DNA from: Pratylenchus scribneri
Taxonomy: Eukaryota; Nematoda; Chromadorea; Rhabditida; Pratylenchidae
Length of the DNA stretch: 64,000 bases
Assembly: GCA_030063045.1 (NCBI GenBank)
Contig: JAQSEB010000010.1
Coordinates: forward strand, 4,600,743-4,664,742
Direction of reading: 5' to 3'
Shown here: positions 34,578-47,640 of the stretch, one piece after another
Numbering within the stretch: the first letter of the stretch is position 1
Layout of the letters: every line of letters starts with the position of its first letter
Notes under the pieces: generated by a model
Told to the model about the DNA's origin: nothing
What the model saw: the letters and a program-made list of their open reading frames with translations, nothing else
Database searches by the model: none
Translations under genes and position numbers: made by a program

Positions 34578-36786
34578 TCATTTTTTATTCCCTCTTCGTC
34601 GACTTTTCTTTGTATTTTTGCTTTCTTCTTTCATTTCGACATTGCTCTCTTCCAATTCCTATTTAATATTAAATATTTTTACTTTTCCTCCACATATTTA
34701 TTAACCCACCTCTTTGCTGACCATTCCATTATCGATTTGTTCTTGTATTTTTGCCTTCGTATCGAAATGCATCATCAAATCGTGCAATTGATCCTCCAAT
34801 ATTGAAATTTCTTGCCGCCTTAACCGTTCCAATTCCTCCTTTTGCAAATTCAAAATGTCCTTATCCTTTCGAATCAAAGAGCACATTTGCTTCTCTTCAT
34901 CTAATTCTTTTTGTAAATTCTGGGATTTTGTCTGGCTCATTTGGTATTTTTTCTCTAATTGTTTTTTCGTTAAATTCAGAGTGGAAATTTCTTCTTTATA
35001 TTCCGTACATTCTTTTCGTAAATTTTTCAATTCCAATTCAAGGGCATTCATCTGCAAATTAATTAATTAATTAGAATTTAAAATGTACCTTTTGTTGTGT
35101 GGTTCTCCCATATTCATTGAATTTTTCGTCCGCTTCTCGCAATTTTTCTTCGTAATGGAGTCTTTGATTTTCTAATTGACTTGTTAGAAGGCAAGTGTAC
35201 TCCAATTGTACTGCGCTGATTTTTTCTTTTTCTTTCTGAAATTTTAATAATTTAGAATTAAATAATAAAACTCACTTCGAATCCATCTGCACCTCCTCCC
35301 CCTCCTCCATCGTATTCAACTGGTTTTCCTATATTAAAATTGAATAATTTTATTTCCAATGAATAAAAAACCATCAGTAGAATTTTCGATCAATCTATGA
35401 ACATAATTATCTCCGGCATAATCCCAAACCAGCTTCCCGCCAATTTGTAAAGTGAAAATATGCGAAGTCTTCTCATAATGTCTGCAAATTTTAGAATTAA
35501 TCAATTTTTAATAAATTAATATCTAACTTATATGCATGTGCTTCAGCATAACGTCCACAGCCGATATTCCCACAAATTAAACACATCCATAAATCTGATG
35601 TTCGATCGCATTCTTAATTAAGTTGAATAATAAAAATGCATATTTGAATGTACCAAAACATTTTTGATCTGGGACAATTTCCGGAGTTTGAGTGTATCGA
35701 CAAATTGGACATCTTAAATAATAAAAATAATTTATTTGTCATTTAATTCCCATTTACGTGGTATCCGCCCATTGGCCAATGCATTCAGCATGAAATGCAT
35801 GATTACTAAATGTTAAATAAATTATTATAAAGCAAAATTGTTTTAAAATACCAAAGAATTACTAGCACATTTTTCTCCTCCATTCTTTCCAAACAAACCG
35901 AACATGTTGGTTTCTCGCCGTAAGTTGGATCGGCCACCAAACCCATTATGCCTATGGCATCTTCCTCCTATGGAAAAAATCATTTTTAATTTCAATAAAC
36001 ACTCTAAAAACCGTTTCAATAGATTCCACAAAATGGAGAATGCATTTCTCTGGTTCAATTGAATTGAATTCGATGTCATTGTATTGATTGAAAAAGGAGA
36101 GAGCCGAATTCTAAAGTTTTTTTTTATTTGTTGAAGAAAAATTTTAATAACCGAATCGATGAATTTGATTGCAACCATATATTTGTTTGGCGTTTCTGAA
36201 TTTAATTAAATATTAAATATAGTCATAGGAAAAAAATTATAAATTTTATTTTACCATCACGAAGAATTTTCATCAAAGAAATTTTTGGAACTGCCGGGCG
36301 GACAAAATTAACCAATTCTCGGCATGTGAAGAATGCTGGAACATCAACCATAACAATCAAACATCCGGAAGAGGATTGTGATGCATTATTGTCACTTTAA
36401 TTACGGATAAAAGTAATAAAACAAAAATAAAATACTCACCTTTGATGAATTTTTTTCTGTAAATGCATTATTCCCTTGTGTTTCTCTACAAATGGATTCC
36501 CATAAAAGAATTGTTTACAATCAGAATCTACAATAATTAAATTTAAAAATATACAAAATAAATAACCTGTAATTTCATGCAGTGAATCTAAACTTCGGAT
36601 CAATGGAATTGAAATAGTTTCATTGGTCTTCTCATTTTTCAAAACATTCTTCACATTCTTAGGCAATCTTTTAGTCTCGACAGAAGTTGAATAGCGCTTC
36701 TTGATTTGTGCATTGTTGGCGCTATCTATTTGTTCTTCCGATTTTTTCTCAATAGAATCTTTCGTATTTAAATTTAAGGCGTCCAT
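34578..36786 (-). CDS. BRAP: BRCA1-associated protein (BRAP/IMP) E3 ubiquitin ligase
   Basis: BRAP is a cytoplasmic RING E3 that holds back Ras-MAPK signalling through KSR; C. elegans has brap-2. The start at 36,786 reads [19 protein letters not shown]. The BRAP2 RRM-like domain shows [20 protein letters not shown] and the continuing VAIKFIDS. The RING (about 35,930-35,700) reads [40 protein letters not shown]. The ZnF-UBP domain has [20 protein letters not shown] and [21 protein letters not shown] long coiled coil follows ([16 protein letters not shown]). The protein ends [11 protein letters not shown] at TGA 34,578. Domain order is that of animal BRAP. About twelve introns of 45-60 nt. Confidence 0.95.
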
Positions 36787-36799
36787 AATCTAGTTTCTG

Positions 36800-37364
36800 T
36801 CTGAAAATAAAATCGGGTCAGATTATATATATATATATAATATTTTCTGTTTATCGTTATTTTTTCAAAAATACGGCTTTCTCTAGCCGGCCGTTTTCCG
36901 AGATCTTTTTTTTTAAATTCTATATTACAAAAATTATAGATAAAACGCCATCCTATTTTTTCATAAAATCAATCAATCAATGAGTGAGCGATCCTCAATC
37001 TCAAATCAAATTTTTCCAGAATGATGGGATTTTGTTATGAAAAATTTCTTATATAAAAATTTCCAAAATTTGTCGAAAAATTTTTTAATGCAAATGCAAT
37101 GCAATTTAATTTTATTTCGAATATGAAGTATGAAATGAACTATGAATATGAATTATGAACTAATAAAATAAACTAAACCGAACAGATTTGCTTTAATTTA
37201 TTTCTTATAATAATCGTAGCTAAGCTGAGATCTCGAACTCCGATTAATGGCCTAGACCCGAGCGAGACCTCACCTCCCCTCGTAAATAAATTTGCAATTA
37301 TTTTTAGATTGATATTGATACTGAATTGAATTATTTATATTTTTAATTCGTTGGAATTGCCATA
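36800..37364. other. Intergenic region between BRAP and UQCRH
   Basis: An AT-rich divergent spacer. It contains a short (TA)n run at about 36,822-36,840 and no gene that I can support. Confidence 0.5.
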
Positions 37365-37731
37365 ATGTCGGTAAGCTATTCTATTTATATTCTTGCTAAT
37401 TTTAATTTAATAGTCAAATAATATTTAGAAAGAAGAATATCAAGAAGGAAATGATCAATTGACATTCTTTCGTGAACAATGTGAGCCACATGCAGCGAAG
37501 CTGAAGGAATTATTGGAAACTTGTAATGAGCGTGTCAAATCCAATCCGGGTTCTGGCGAATCATGCCAAATGGTTTGTTGATTTTAATTAAAAAAATAAA
37601 AATGATCAAATTTTTTAAAAATGAATTTTCTACTTTATATAATAAATGAAATAAAATTTCAGGAGATGACTGACTACGTCCATGCCCTGGATCATTGTGC
37701 TCAACCGAAGGCTTTCAAGCATATCAAATGA
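37365..37731 (+). CDS. UQCRH: Cytochrome b-c1 complex subunit 6 (hinge protein)
   Basis: The acidic hinge protein of respiratory complex III, which helps cytochrome c1 meet cytochrome c in the intermembrane space. Three exons: ATGTCG, then KEEYQEGNDQLTFFREQC with EPHAAKLKELLETCNERV, then EMTDYVHALDHCAQPKAF ending KHIK at TGA 37,729-37,731. Paired cysteines in two helices match the CHCH-like fold of the family. About 77 residues, close to the mature family length. The first exon encodes only two residues before a 58-nt intron. Confidence 0.93.
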
Positions 37732-38175
37732 TCAAAATTGATTAATTATACAATATAGGAATTTTTACTGTCATTTGTTATCAACAGAATCAGGATTATT
37801 CGATTATAAAAGTTTGAAGACATTTCAATCAAGATTACATTCATTTTATTTCGCCAAAAATAGTTTTAATCATAGTGTATTCCACGATAAATGGTCAAAA
37901 TTTTCCCTCATCTGTATTCAGTTTTTTGAGATTTCTTCCACCCTACATCTAAAATCAAAATTTTGGAGTAATTACCCCACCCCACCTAAGTGAAATTCCT
38001 GGCTAGGCCCTTGGAAAATGATAACGATCTTATCGCTTATTTTCCCCATCGCCGGTAAAAACAGTCCTTACGTAATATGTTTTTATTTTTACCTCGAGGA
38101 GTGGTGGATCTGCTGATTGATTCATTCCCTCATTTTACCAATTCATTGTGTCATTCAATTATTTTTATCCTCCGA

Positions 38176-38620
38176 ATGATGCAGAAATTTTTATTAGTAA
38201 CATTGACACTTTGTTTGTTAATTTTGCCCATTTTTGGAGCAAAAAAGACAGAAAATGTGCCAGTATCGCCAACAATTGAAGAACAGCAAAATCATATTGT
38301 GCAACCACCAAAACCCCAAGTTTGTAAAATTCTATTTGAATTCATGAATTTGATTCTTATTAGGAAGCATCCCGCCTAAAATTACATAAGCCTAAAAGCC
38401 TAAAGTCCATAACCGAATATGAACTTTGCAAACAAGAATGTAAACGGAAAAAAGATCAGGAATCAATGAGCGAGGTAAAATAATTAAATTGGGGTCATTC
38501 ATTACATTTTGCCATTTTTAGTATGTACTATGGCTTAATGAGGAATTGAAATTTGCCGAAGAACAATTGCGCATTCAAAATGAGAATACACAATCTGCTG
38601 GAGACCAAAAACAGAATTGA
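38176..38620 (+). CDS. Small secreted protein with a C-x3-C helical segment
   Basis: Three exons encode about 110 residues. The start MMQKFLLVTLTLCLLILPIFG is a clear signal peptide. The mature part reads KKTENVPVSPTIEEQQNH, SLKSITEYELCKQECKRKKD, and YVLWLNEELKFAEEQLRIQN, ending at TGA 38,620. The C-x3-C (LCKQECKRK) followed by a charged helix is the only motif I see. I do not recognise the family. An upstream in-frame extension to 38,077 is less likely because it would bury the signal peptide. Confidence 0.7.
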
Positions 38621-38692
38621 ATACAATTTTATACTGATTTATAATCATTTTAAAATAAATCCAAATAAACAAAGTATCGATAAATTCATTTT

Positions 38693-39313
38693 TTATTCGT
38701 TTTTCTTGCTGATTCGTCCAATAATTTTATTTGGGTTTGTCAAATTTTCCAGCAACTTTGAAGGGTTCTCCACCACATATTTCTTTTTATATTCGTCCTG
38801 TAGTTTTTCGAGTAAAGGTCGCTCCTCCAAATTGGGTAATCCGTATCGTTTGTCAATATGATCGTTTTTCTCAATTCCAAACAATTCTTCCAAGCTCATT
38901 AATGTGGACCAATGAGGGTATTTTTTTCGGCCAGTCGGTGCTGCGTCCAAATGCCATTCTTTTTTGGCTCTTAAATTTACTCATTAATGTAAATATTTTC
39001 CTCGAACTTACTTTGTAATAGTTTCATTGACATATTTCATTGGCTCAAAACTTTCCAATTCGACCAACAATTCTTGCATCCTTGCCCGAAACAATGCTTC
39101 CGCCTAACATTTTTAACAATATAGAAACGAAATTATAAATTTAACCTTCAGCTTTTTCGCCATATGCAGTTTTTTGGTTTGAAACCAAAACTTGTTCACC
39201 CTTTTGTGCCACTTCATTTTCCTCATTTTGTGCTTTCTGATTTTCATTATAAATGGTTGACTCGTTATAAAACCCCTTCGCTGAATAAAAATTCGCGAAA
39301 CATTTCCAAGCAT
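38693..39313 (-). CDS. AURKAIP1: Mitochondrial small-subunit ribosomal protein mS38 (AURKAIP1)
   Basis: Three exons. The chosen ATG at 39,313 gives a leader MLGNVSRIFIQRRGFITS. Directly after it comes the mS38 signature, MKIRKHKMRKMKWHKR-type basic sequence (39,230-39,190), then FRARMQELLVELESFEP and EELFGIEKNDHIDKRYGLPN, ending RISKKNE at 38,693. The Lys/Arg/His-rich KxxKHKxRKxKxxKR block is what defines the mS38/AURKAIP1 domain. The extra C-terminal region is typical of the longer nematode forms, as far as I know. The thiolase upstream ends 233 bp away on the same strand. Confidence 0.75.
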
Positions 39314-39546
39314 CCTTCCTTTGGATTTGATAAATTGTAACAAATTGCCTTAAATTATAAAATAATTTTTAAAAATTATTTTAAAATATTTCGAATAATA
39401 GTGAAAATATAATAAATATGAATTGAAAATATTTTTCAAATTTATCCGGTAAAAAACTATTAATTAATAAATGTGAAATAAATAATCTGATCAATCATAA
39501 AATGGCACCGGAATTCCTCCTATAAATTTGTTGTTGAGCTGTATTT

Positions 39547-41093
39547 TCAAACTTTCTGAATGAGTATTGCCGTAGCACCTCCACCTCCATTGCAAATTGC
39601 TGCAACTCCATATTCTCCTTGGCTCAATTGATGAATCAAAGTGACGACAATCCTAAAAATATTTGTTATTTTAATCATTTTTATCCATTACCTCGCTCCT
39701 GAACAGCCAATTGGATGACCTAAAGCCACAGCCCCTCCTCGGGCATTTACCCTGGATGGATCAAGTCCAAGTGATTGAGTGAATGCCATCGCCGTGACAG
39801 AAAATGCTTCGTTAACTTCCCAACGAGCGATTTGCTCTTTGCTAATTTTGTATTTTTCCAACAACTTAATTGAAGGTGGACGTGAAATTTCATTTTAATT
39901 TTCTTTTTTCTCACCAATTTTGTTGCATTTACTGGGGCAATTGTGAAATCGATAGGGGCCAATGCAGCCTCAGCAAAACCAACAATTTTTGCCATTGGTT
40001 TAAGTTTCTTTTCCGCCAAATTGTTACCAGAAACCAAAATAAGGGCTGCAGCACCGTCATTCTATGGATTCAAAAGTACCAAAAATTATTCTAACGAAAA
40101 TAAATAAAAACTAACCAATGAACTTGCATTCGCCGCTGTTATTGTTCCATCCTTTGAAAATGCTGGTTTCAATGTTGGCACTTTTTCCTTCATCAATCGT
40201 TTGAATTCTTCATCCTCTTTGACCACCAAGTCTGGGCCCCTCCGCTGTTTCACGGCAACTTCAACAACCTCTGCTTTGAATTGGTCCGTTGACCATGCAT
40301 TTGCTGCTTTCTCATATGAATTCAGCGCATATTGGTCTTGTTGTTCTCGACTGAAGCCGTAATCTTTGACTGTTTTTTCAGCACAAAGACCCATTGGTTG
40401 ACTCAAAATGGCATCCGAAATTCCATCGCATTGAATTCCATCCTATTAAAAATAATTGTGTTTTTTCGTCTATCATCCAAGCATTACCACAAGTTTGATG
40501 TCTCCATAGTTGTTCTCGCCTCTTGCCAAATAGAATGGAGTTTGGCTAAACAATTAATAATTTTATTATTGAATGAAGTTCGATAGAATTACGAACCTCA
40601 TGCTCTCAACACCCACAACCAACACCACATTTTGAGTACCAATCATCAGGGATTGGGCGCCAAGAATCATCGCTTTAAGGCTGGATGAACAAACTTTATT
40701 GACAGTGTAAGCATTGCTTTGCTCGGGGATTCCTTAATCCAATCAATTAATAAATGAAATAATTGCATGAATTAACCTGCTTTTAAAGCAATTTGGCGTG
40801 AAACATTTTGGCCAACACCCGCAGTTAAAACTGAACCAGCAATTGTTTCTTCCACCTTTTTTAATGGAAAATTAATTGAAACAACAAATTAAAAACCTCC
40901 TCAGGATTTAATCCCGCTCTTTGAATTGCATTTTTGGCAACAATGCTCCCCAAATCGACAGAGTTTAAACTAGCAAATGAAGACCGGAATGAGGCAATTG
41001 GCGTCCGAACAGCAGAGATAATGTACACATCCTATAATTAATTTTTTAATAAAGTTATTAAAAAAAGAATACCTGAATTCCTTGTTGAGCCAT
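39547..41093 (-). CDS. Acetyl-CoA acetyltransferase (thiolase II), probably cytosolic
   Basis: The enzyme joins or splits two acetyl-CoA units as acetoacetyl-CoA. The start [19 protein letters not shown] at 41,093 has no leader peptide. The nucleophile is in [19 protein letters not shown]. Family blocks include [50 protein letters not shown] and [19 protein letters not shown] (catalytic His, and Cys in GCSGAR). The end is [15 protein letters not shown] at TGA 39,547. All three active-site elements are intact. A paralogue with a mitochondrial leader lies at 45,898-47,640; here the missing leader points to the cytosol. Confidence 0.95.
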
Positions 41094-41565
41094 TTTTTGA
41101 AGAAATAAAAATCAATTCGTAAAAATAATATTAATGAAGATGCGGTGATTGATTTGGTATTTGGAATGGAGATGGCATGATTTTCCATCTAACCATTTTA
41201 TTCTACTCGCTAGAAGGAGATTTTTAATATAGGTCATTGAGCAAATTGATAGGGCAGCTGCAGCAGCAGGGGCAGCAGAAATGATAAAAAAAATATTGAA
41301 GAGGAAATATAATAGTTGATATATAAAGGAAATTGTTTTTTTTTTATAAAAGTGGGTAAAAATAAAAATGCGGTTTTATAGTTTTATCCTTAACTTTTTT
41401 TTGTGTGTTTACTGATTATTTTAATTTTTTTAGATTGGGTGAACGGTGAAGGACTATTAAAAAAATTTAAAACTTATTCATGAGAGTAATATGCAAATTT
41501 GTGTTTTCGTTTTTCCTTATACCTTTTTATATAACTGTACTGCAGCTGGATGAAGAGAAACCAAA
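41094..41565. other. Intergenic spacer
   Basis: AT-rich sequence with T runs upstream of the thiolase start. No gene supported. Confidence 0.5.
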
Positions 41566-41665
41566 GTGACCATTTTAGCACATTGGTATGTTGATCGCCT
41601 TGGGAGGGGGAATGGTAGGAGGGTTCCCGGGTTCGAATCCCAGTGGCAGATAATGATTTTTATTT
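41566..41665 (+). ncRNA. tRNA-like sequence with Pol III-type internal boxes (tRNA pseudogene or SINE head)
   Basis: GGTTCGAATCC at about 41,629 is a perfect B-box consensus inside a T-arm-like CCGGG/CCCAG hairpin. TAGCACATTGG about 50 bp upstream resembles an A box. Between them, CGCC-TTGGGAG-GGGG could be an anticodon arm. Downstream are long T runs (about 41,658-41,690), suitable Pol III terminators. I cannot form a proper 7-bp acceptor stem, and the variable region would be too long. So it is more likely a degenerate tRNA or tRNA-derived SINE than a working tRNA. Confidence 0.5.
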
Positions 41666-41699
41666 TTTTTTTCTTTTTGTTTTTATGTTTTTCTTCTTT

Positions 41700-44253
41700 T
41701 ATTATCTAATTGCTAAATGAGGGATGACGAATGACGATTGAAGAATGTAGTAATTTAATTAATTATTAATTTTAAATAATATGTATGTTTAAATTAAATA
41801 ATTTTTACAGTTATATATATATATTAGGAATTGTACAAATTCTAGGTGTAGTTTTTTATACAATTTTATCTATAATTTTAATTTAACCATAAGCGTAATG
41901 CATAAGTCGAATTTTAATAGACGGGGATTTATTATTAGCATGGCATCATCATTTCAATTTTCAGAAACCTCCCATGCTCCCATCCCAAAATTCCCTATTC
42001 CCCCCCCCCCCCCCCCACACTAATCCTTTTATTTTCCGCTTGCTTTGCATCGGCACAATTTTTGTCATCCATTTAAGCCTCGGTCTGCTGAACAAATGTG
42101 TGGCTCTTCTTTTTAAAATGGATGGAAAAATTCAAATTTTAGCAAACAATGAGGAAGAGGCAACGAACGACCCTTTTTGGTTCAAAAATTCCACCTGAGG
42201 CTGATAATAGTGAGAGGAAGGGGTCAAGGCAAATGCAGCAATCCATCTCCCCCACTTTTCCAATTTCGGAAACTTTTTCATTTTCTTGAGGTCCGTCTCA
42301 TTTTGCTCCAGGCAATTTTCAGCCCCTTTTCGCATCCGGCTTCAATTCATGTATAAATTCGGCCTTTTGTCCACAATTCACTCCTTTTGGTGTTCCTAGG
42401 CATCGGCCAAATTCCAATTTATTTTCCTCTCCCTCTTATTCTTCCTTCCCATAATGGTTTGTCCGAAAATTTGATAAAACTTCCTCGTTGCTATCCGCAT
42501 CTTCCGTTCATTGAATTCTACTTGTTTAGGGCAAAATTGGTCAATATGGGACTGTAAAAATGTGTTTGGATGAGAAAATTTAACCGAATGTTGAATTGGG
42601 TTGGCCAACTCAGCCATCAGAGAGAATAGAAATTGAATTCCCACGGCTGGCAAAAGTGTTTATCGCCTCATTCCATTTCCCAATAATAATCCCAATTCCT
42701 CTTTGCCTCTTTCCTTTCCCTACAATTTTATTGAAGCCATATTCCATCTGGCGCGGTTTGGCTCAAAAATTCCAATTCGAATCGAAAATTTTTAGCACAA
42801 ACTTCTTTATTTCTTTCTGAAAAGGGCAAAGGCACAAAATAGCCCATTCCATTCACCCATCATTCATCCCATCCATCCTTTCTTCTATTGTGGCCAAATG
42901 GGCCATTGGCCACAAAAACAAATGCTAATCTTCCATCATTTGACGAACGGACCAGTCGACCTCATTTGCCACTCACTCCCATCTTTTTCAGGACGTCTTT
43001 TGGTCGGCCAAGTCGGCAGTTAAATTCCCTGGGGACCGATTAGGAAGAAAAATGGAAAGAATGCTCGAAAAATGCTCAATTCCAGTTGAGTGCGCCTCTT
43101 TCGATGTTTCTTCTTACAAGTTTGGTCCAGTAAAACTTTGTTTATGCAGATTCCACCATTTTTTATATCCATGAAAGCCTAAAAACTTCGACATAACAAA
43201 ACAGTAAATAAGCAATTTTGAGGCATTTTCTCCCATCAAAGAATATTTTTATTTGAAGAGGCAATCTTCCTTCCGATTTTCTGGCCAAACTGGCTTCATT
43301 TGGCCACCACCCCCCCCCCCCCCCCCTCCACAACACTATGGCAATTCAGCACGGGATGGATTAGGAGGAAAGGGGAATTGCTTGCACTCCTTTCCTCTTC
43401 CCCTTTCCACCGAAATATTCCACCTCTTCTCCGTTGATTGTCTTCCAAAAAATTCACTGGTCCAACGGCTTCCGGATGGGAAATTCAATTTGGCCAATTT
43501 CAACTAATTTCATTGACCGAATTCATCATCAATTTTTGAGTTGGATATGAAAATGGGGGAGAAGGACAATGAATTGACAATTGACCTTGTCCTAGAGCTA
43601 GGATGAAGCATTATTTTGAACAATGCTCGAGGGCATTTATGCGCATCACTATTGGAGGGAAATTAATTCACAACGCACATCCCACTTTCCAATTGACCAA
43701 TTCTTTTCTGTCCCTTTGGCCCATTCCCGCATCCATCCAATGCATTTGTCACCTCCAACTTCAATCTTATCCAGCTTCCTTTCTGGCCCTAGCAGTCCCA
43801 TCCCATTTTCGACCCGCTCCCCCCCCCCCCCCCCTCTCCAAAACCAATGTATAATTAATGTGGCCACGACACCCGCGTCGGCTTTCACCCATCCTCCACC
43901 AACCAACCCATTTTCCACCCATTTTCCCAGTCTCCCATGGAGTCAAAAAGATTCTCGTGCCGTTTATGCCCCTGGAATTTGCCAATTGCTCACTCATTTC
44001 TATGGCTATGGACCCCTTTTTGTTATGGAAAAAGGGAGAACGCCGCCATCGACGTTCCTTTCAAAAAACCATTCGGCAATCAATCCATTCCCAGGAGCTT
44101 CCACCCACTTTCTTTATTTTTTTTCCATCCTTTAATCCCACGATTCATTGCTCCTCTTCAATCCCCTTTAAGGCTGCCAATGCCGATCTTCAATTTGCCA
44201 CCGTCCAATTAGCCCATTATCATCCCATCCACCAATTCCATCCTTCTAGCCAA
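41700..44253. other. Long intergenic region, pyrimidine-rich
   Basis: About 2.5 kb with many CCATTCC-like motifs and three C homopolymers (about 42,001-42,017, 43,309-43,326, 43,820-43,836). Open frames occur on both strands but are low complexity (Pro/His/Phe-rich). I see no conserved domain or plausible splice chain. Confidence 0.5.
41998..42017 (+). repeat. C homopolymer (representative of several)
   Basis: A run of about 17 C. Similar C runs of 10-20 lie on the same strand near 1,660, 43,318, 43,828, 49,455, 49,555, 55,440, 56,594 and 60,375; one G run lies near 25,722. Length in the assembly may be unreliable. Confidence 0.85.
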
Positions 44254-45678
44254 ATGTCATTTTTCAAAGAAGTTCGAGACCGTCAACTCACTTCAGCCGA
44301 TTTGGTCCCAGCATTGTAGGAATTAATATTCTCCTCAATCTTATACTCAAATATTTTCCTAATCCAGACCTGATTATTTGCCAAATTCCATCATTTACAC
44401 AATATTTTATTTGGCCGCATTGCCACCCAATTTATGTAAGTTTGGCCAATCAATTCCATCCATCCATCCATCCATTAATTCATTCCTCATTTATGCAAAT
44501 TTTTAGGCCTCCTTTACATGGGAATGAGAGCCGGATTAATTACCTCCAGGGTAAAATTCCCCACGCTTGGTCTGTGTTTTCATCAAATTGAGGGAAACTT
44601 TTCATTTCCTCAGGAATGACGTTGGCCAATTTGTTTGGCTTGGTTGGCTTTCTCTTCTTAAACTTTGTCTATCTGTGGGCCGTTTTGACTGAGGCAAGTG
44701 TTCAGAAAGGAGAATTTAGGGCTAATTAAATTGTAGAAAATAAAAATAAATGAAATGAAATTTCCTAAATATAAATTCACTCATTTCCAATTTTTTAGAC
44801 TCGATTGACCCTGTTCATGTGCAGTTTATTACGAACTATTTTCTACAATACCAGTTATGTTTGCTATTTCCTTTTTCCGGTTCTTGCCGTCGACCAATAC
44901 CTTTTCATTTGTCAAAATTTCGAGTTGAAAATTCGTTGGCTAAAATTGATAGTTGCCATTTGCTTCCTCATTCCAATGATTGTTGCCGTTTATGATCTTT
45001 TGCTTCAGGACATTGTCCTCTATGATTTCATGTTTCGCTACATTCGAATGAGCCTTTATACCAATATGGTTTAATTTATTCCTCCATCCAAAACATCAAT
45101 CCCTTTATTTCCTTATTCAGTTTTTCTTCTTCGTTTTGGCTCCCAGTTTCTTCGCCTTTTCCTTCATTTGCAATTTGCTCGTCCTCTTCTCCATCATCCA
45201 TCGTCAATCCAAAAGTTCTCGCAAACAATTGGGCCGAACATTGAATTCTCGACAATTGCAACAACATAAAAGCATCATTTATACGTATATTCTCCAAGCA
45301 TTTTTGCCACTTGCATTGGCCACTCCATATTATATCGCCTGTTCGTTTCATTCCATCTCCCAAAAATGAATACCCCCTCCCCATTCCCGCATAGATTTAT
45401 GCTTCATGTTCGATGTGGACATTCCCCTCAATTTTTTCATCATTGGCGAAGGCATTATCGCCCTCCATCCCCTCTCAAATGCCCTAATCACACTTTTCTT
45501 GCTTCGGCCATATCGAGAAGCACTCAAAAAAATCAGGCCTTGGCCCGGTCCATGCCAAAGGCTGCTTTTCGGTGCGGACAATCGGGTGAATAACTACAAT
45601 GCCATCACCACCCAAGATGACATCCTCCAAGATGGAGCACCGATCGATGGGAATGGAACAACGGCCATTTCCCTTTGA
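44254..45678 (+). CDS. Seven-transmembrane chemoreceptor-type GPCR (nematode serpentine family)
   Basis: Seven hydrophobic segments appear in order: NSIIYTIFYLAALPPNLCLL, LANLFGLVGFLFLNFVYLWA, IFYNTSYVCYFLFPVLAVDQ, LKLIVAICFLIPMIVAVYDL, FVLAPSFFAFSFICNLLVLF, YILQAFLPLALATPYYIA and FIIGEGIIALHPLSNALITL. FLLRPYREALKK after TM7 matches the x-x-x-P-Y-R ending common in nematode Str-superfamily receptors. The end is TGA at 45,678. A chemosensory role at the plasma membrane is inferred. The junction between the exons at 44,508-44,553 and 44,614 does not keep frame with a standard donor, so there may be a frameshift or odd splice. The first exon may extend upstream of 44,254. Confidence 0.72.
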
Positions 45679-45892
45679 ATGAACTCAATTAAGCCAATAA
45701 TACAAAAATAATATGCCATAATTCGAAGTGCCTTTTCATTATTAATTCAATTTTACAATATTAAATGTTTATTTGTGAATATAAAAATGTGATGAAAATA
45801 AAAAACCCGAAAAAAATTATATAATGAAGGGAAGGGAAGGGGAAATGTAGAAATGGGCAAGGTTTATTGAGCTACAAAATTAATTTTCCTCA

Positions 45893-47640
<1,748 letters not shown>

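Noticed and set aside
43603..44135. Pro/Ser-rich open frames upstream of the chemoreceptor
   Set aside because: Overlapping low-complexity frames on both strands across C runs, with no domain or splice chain.
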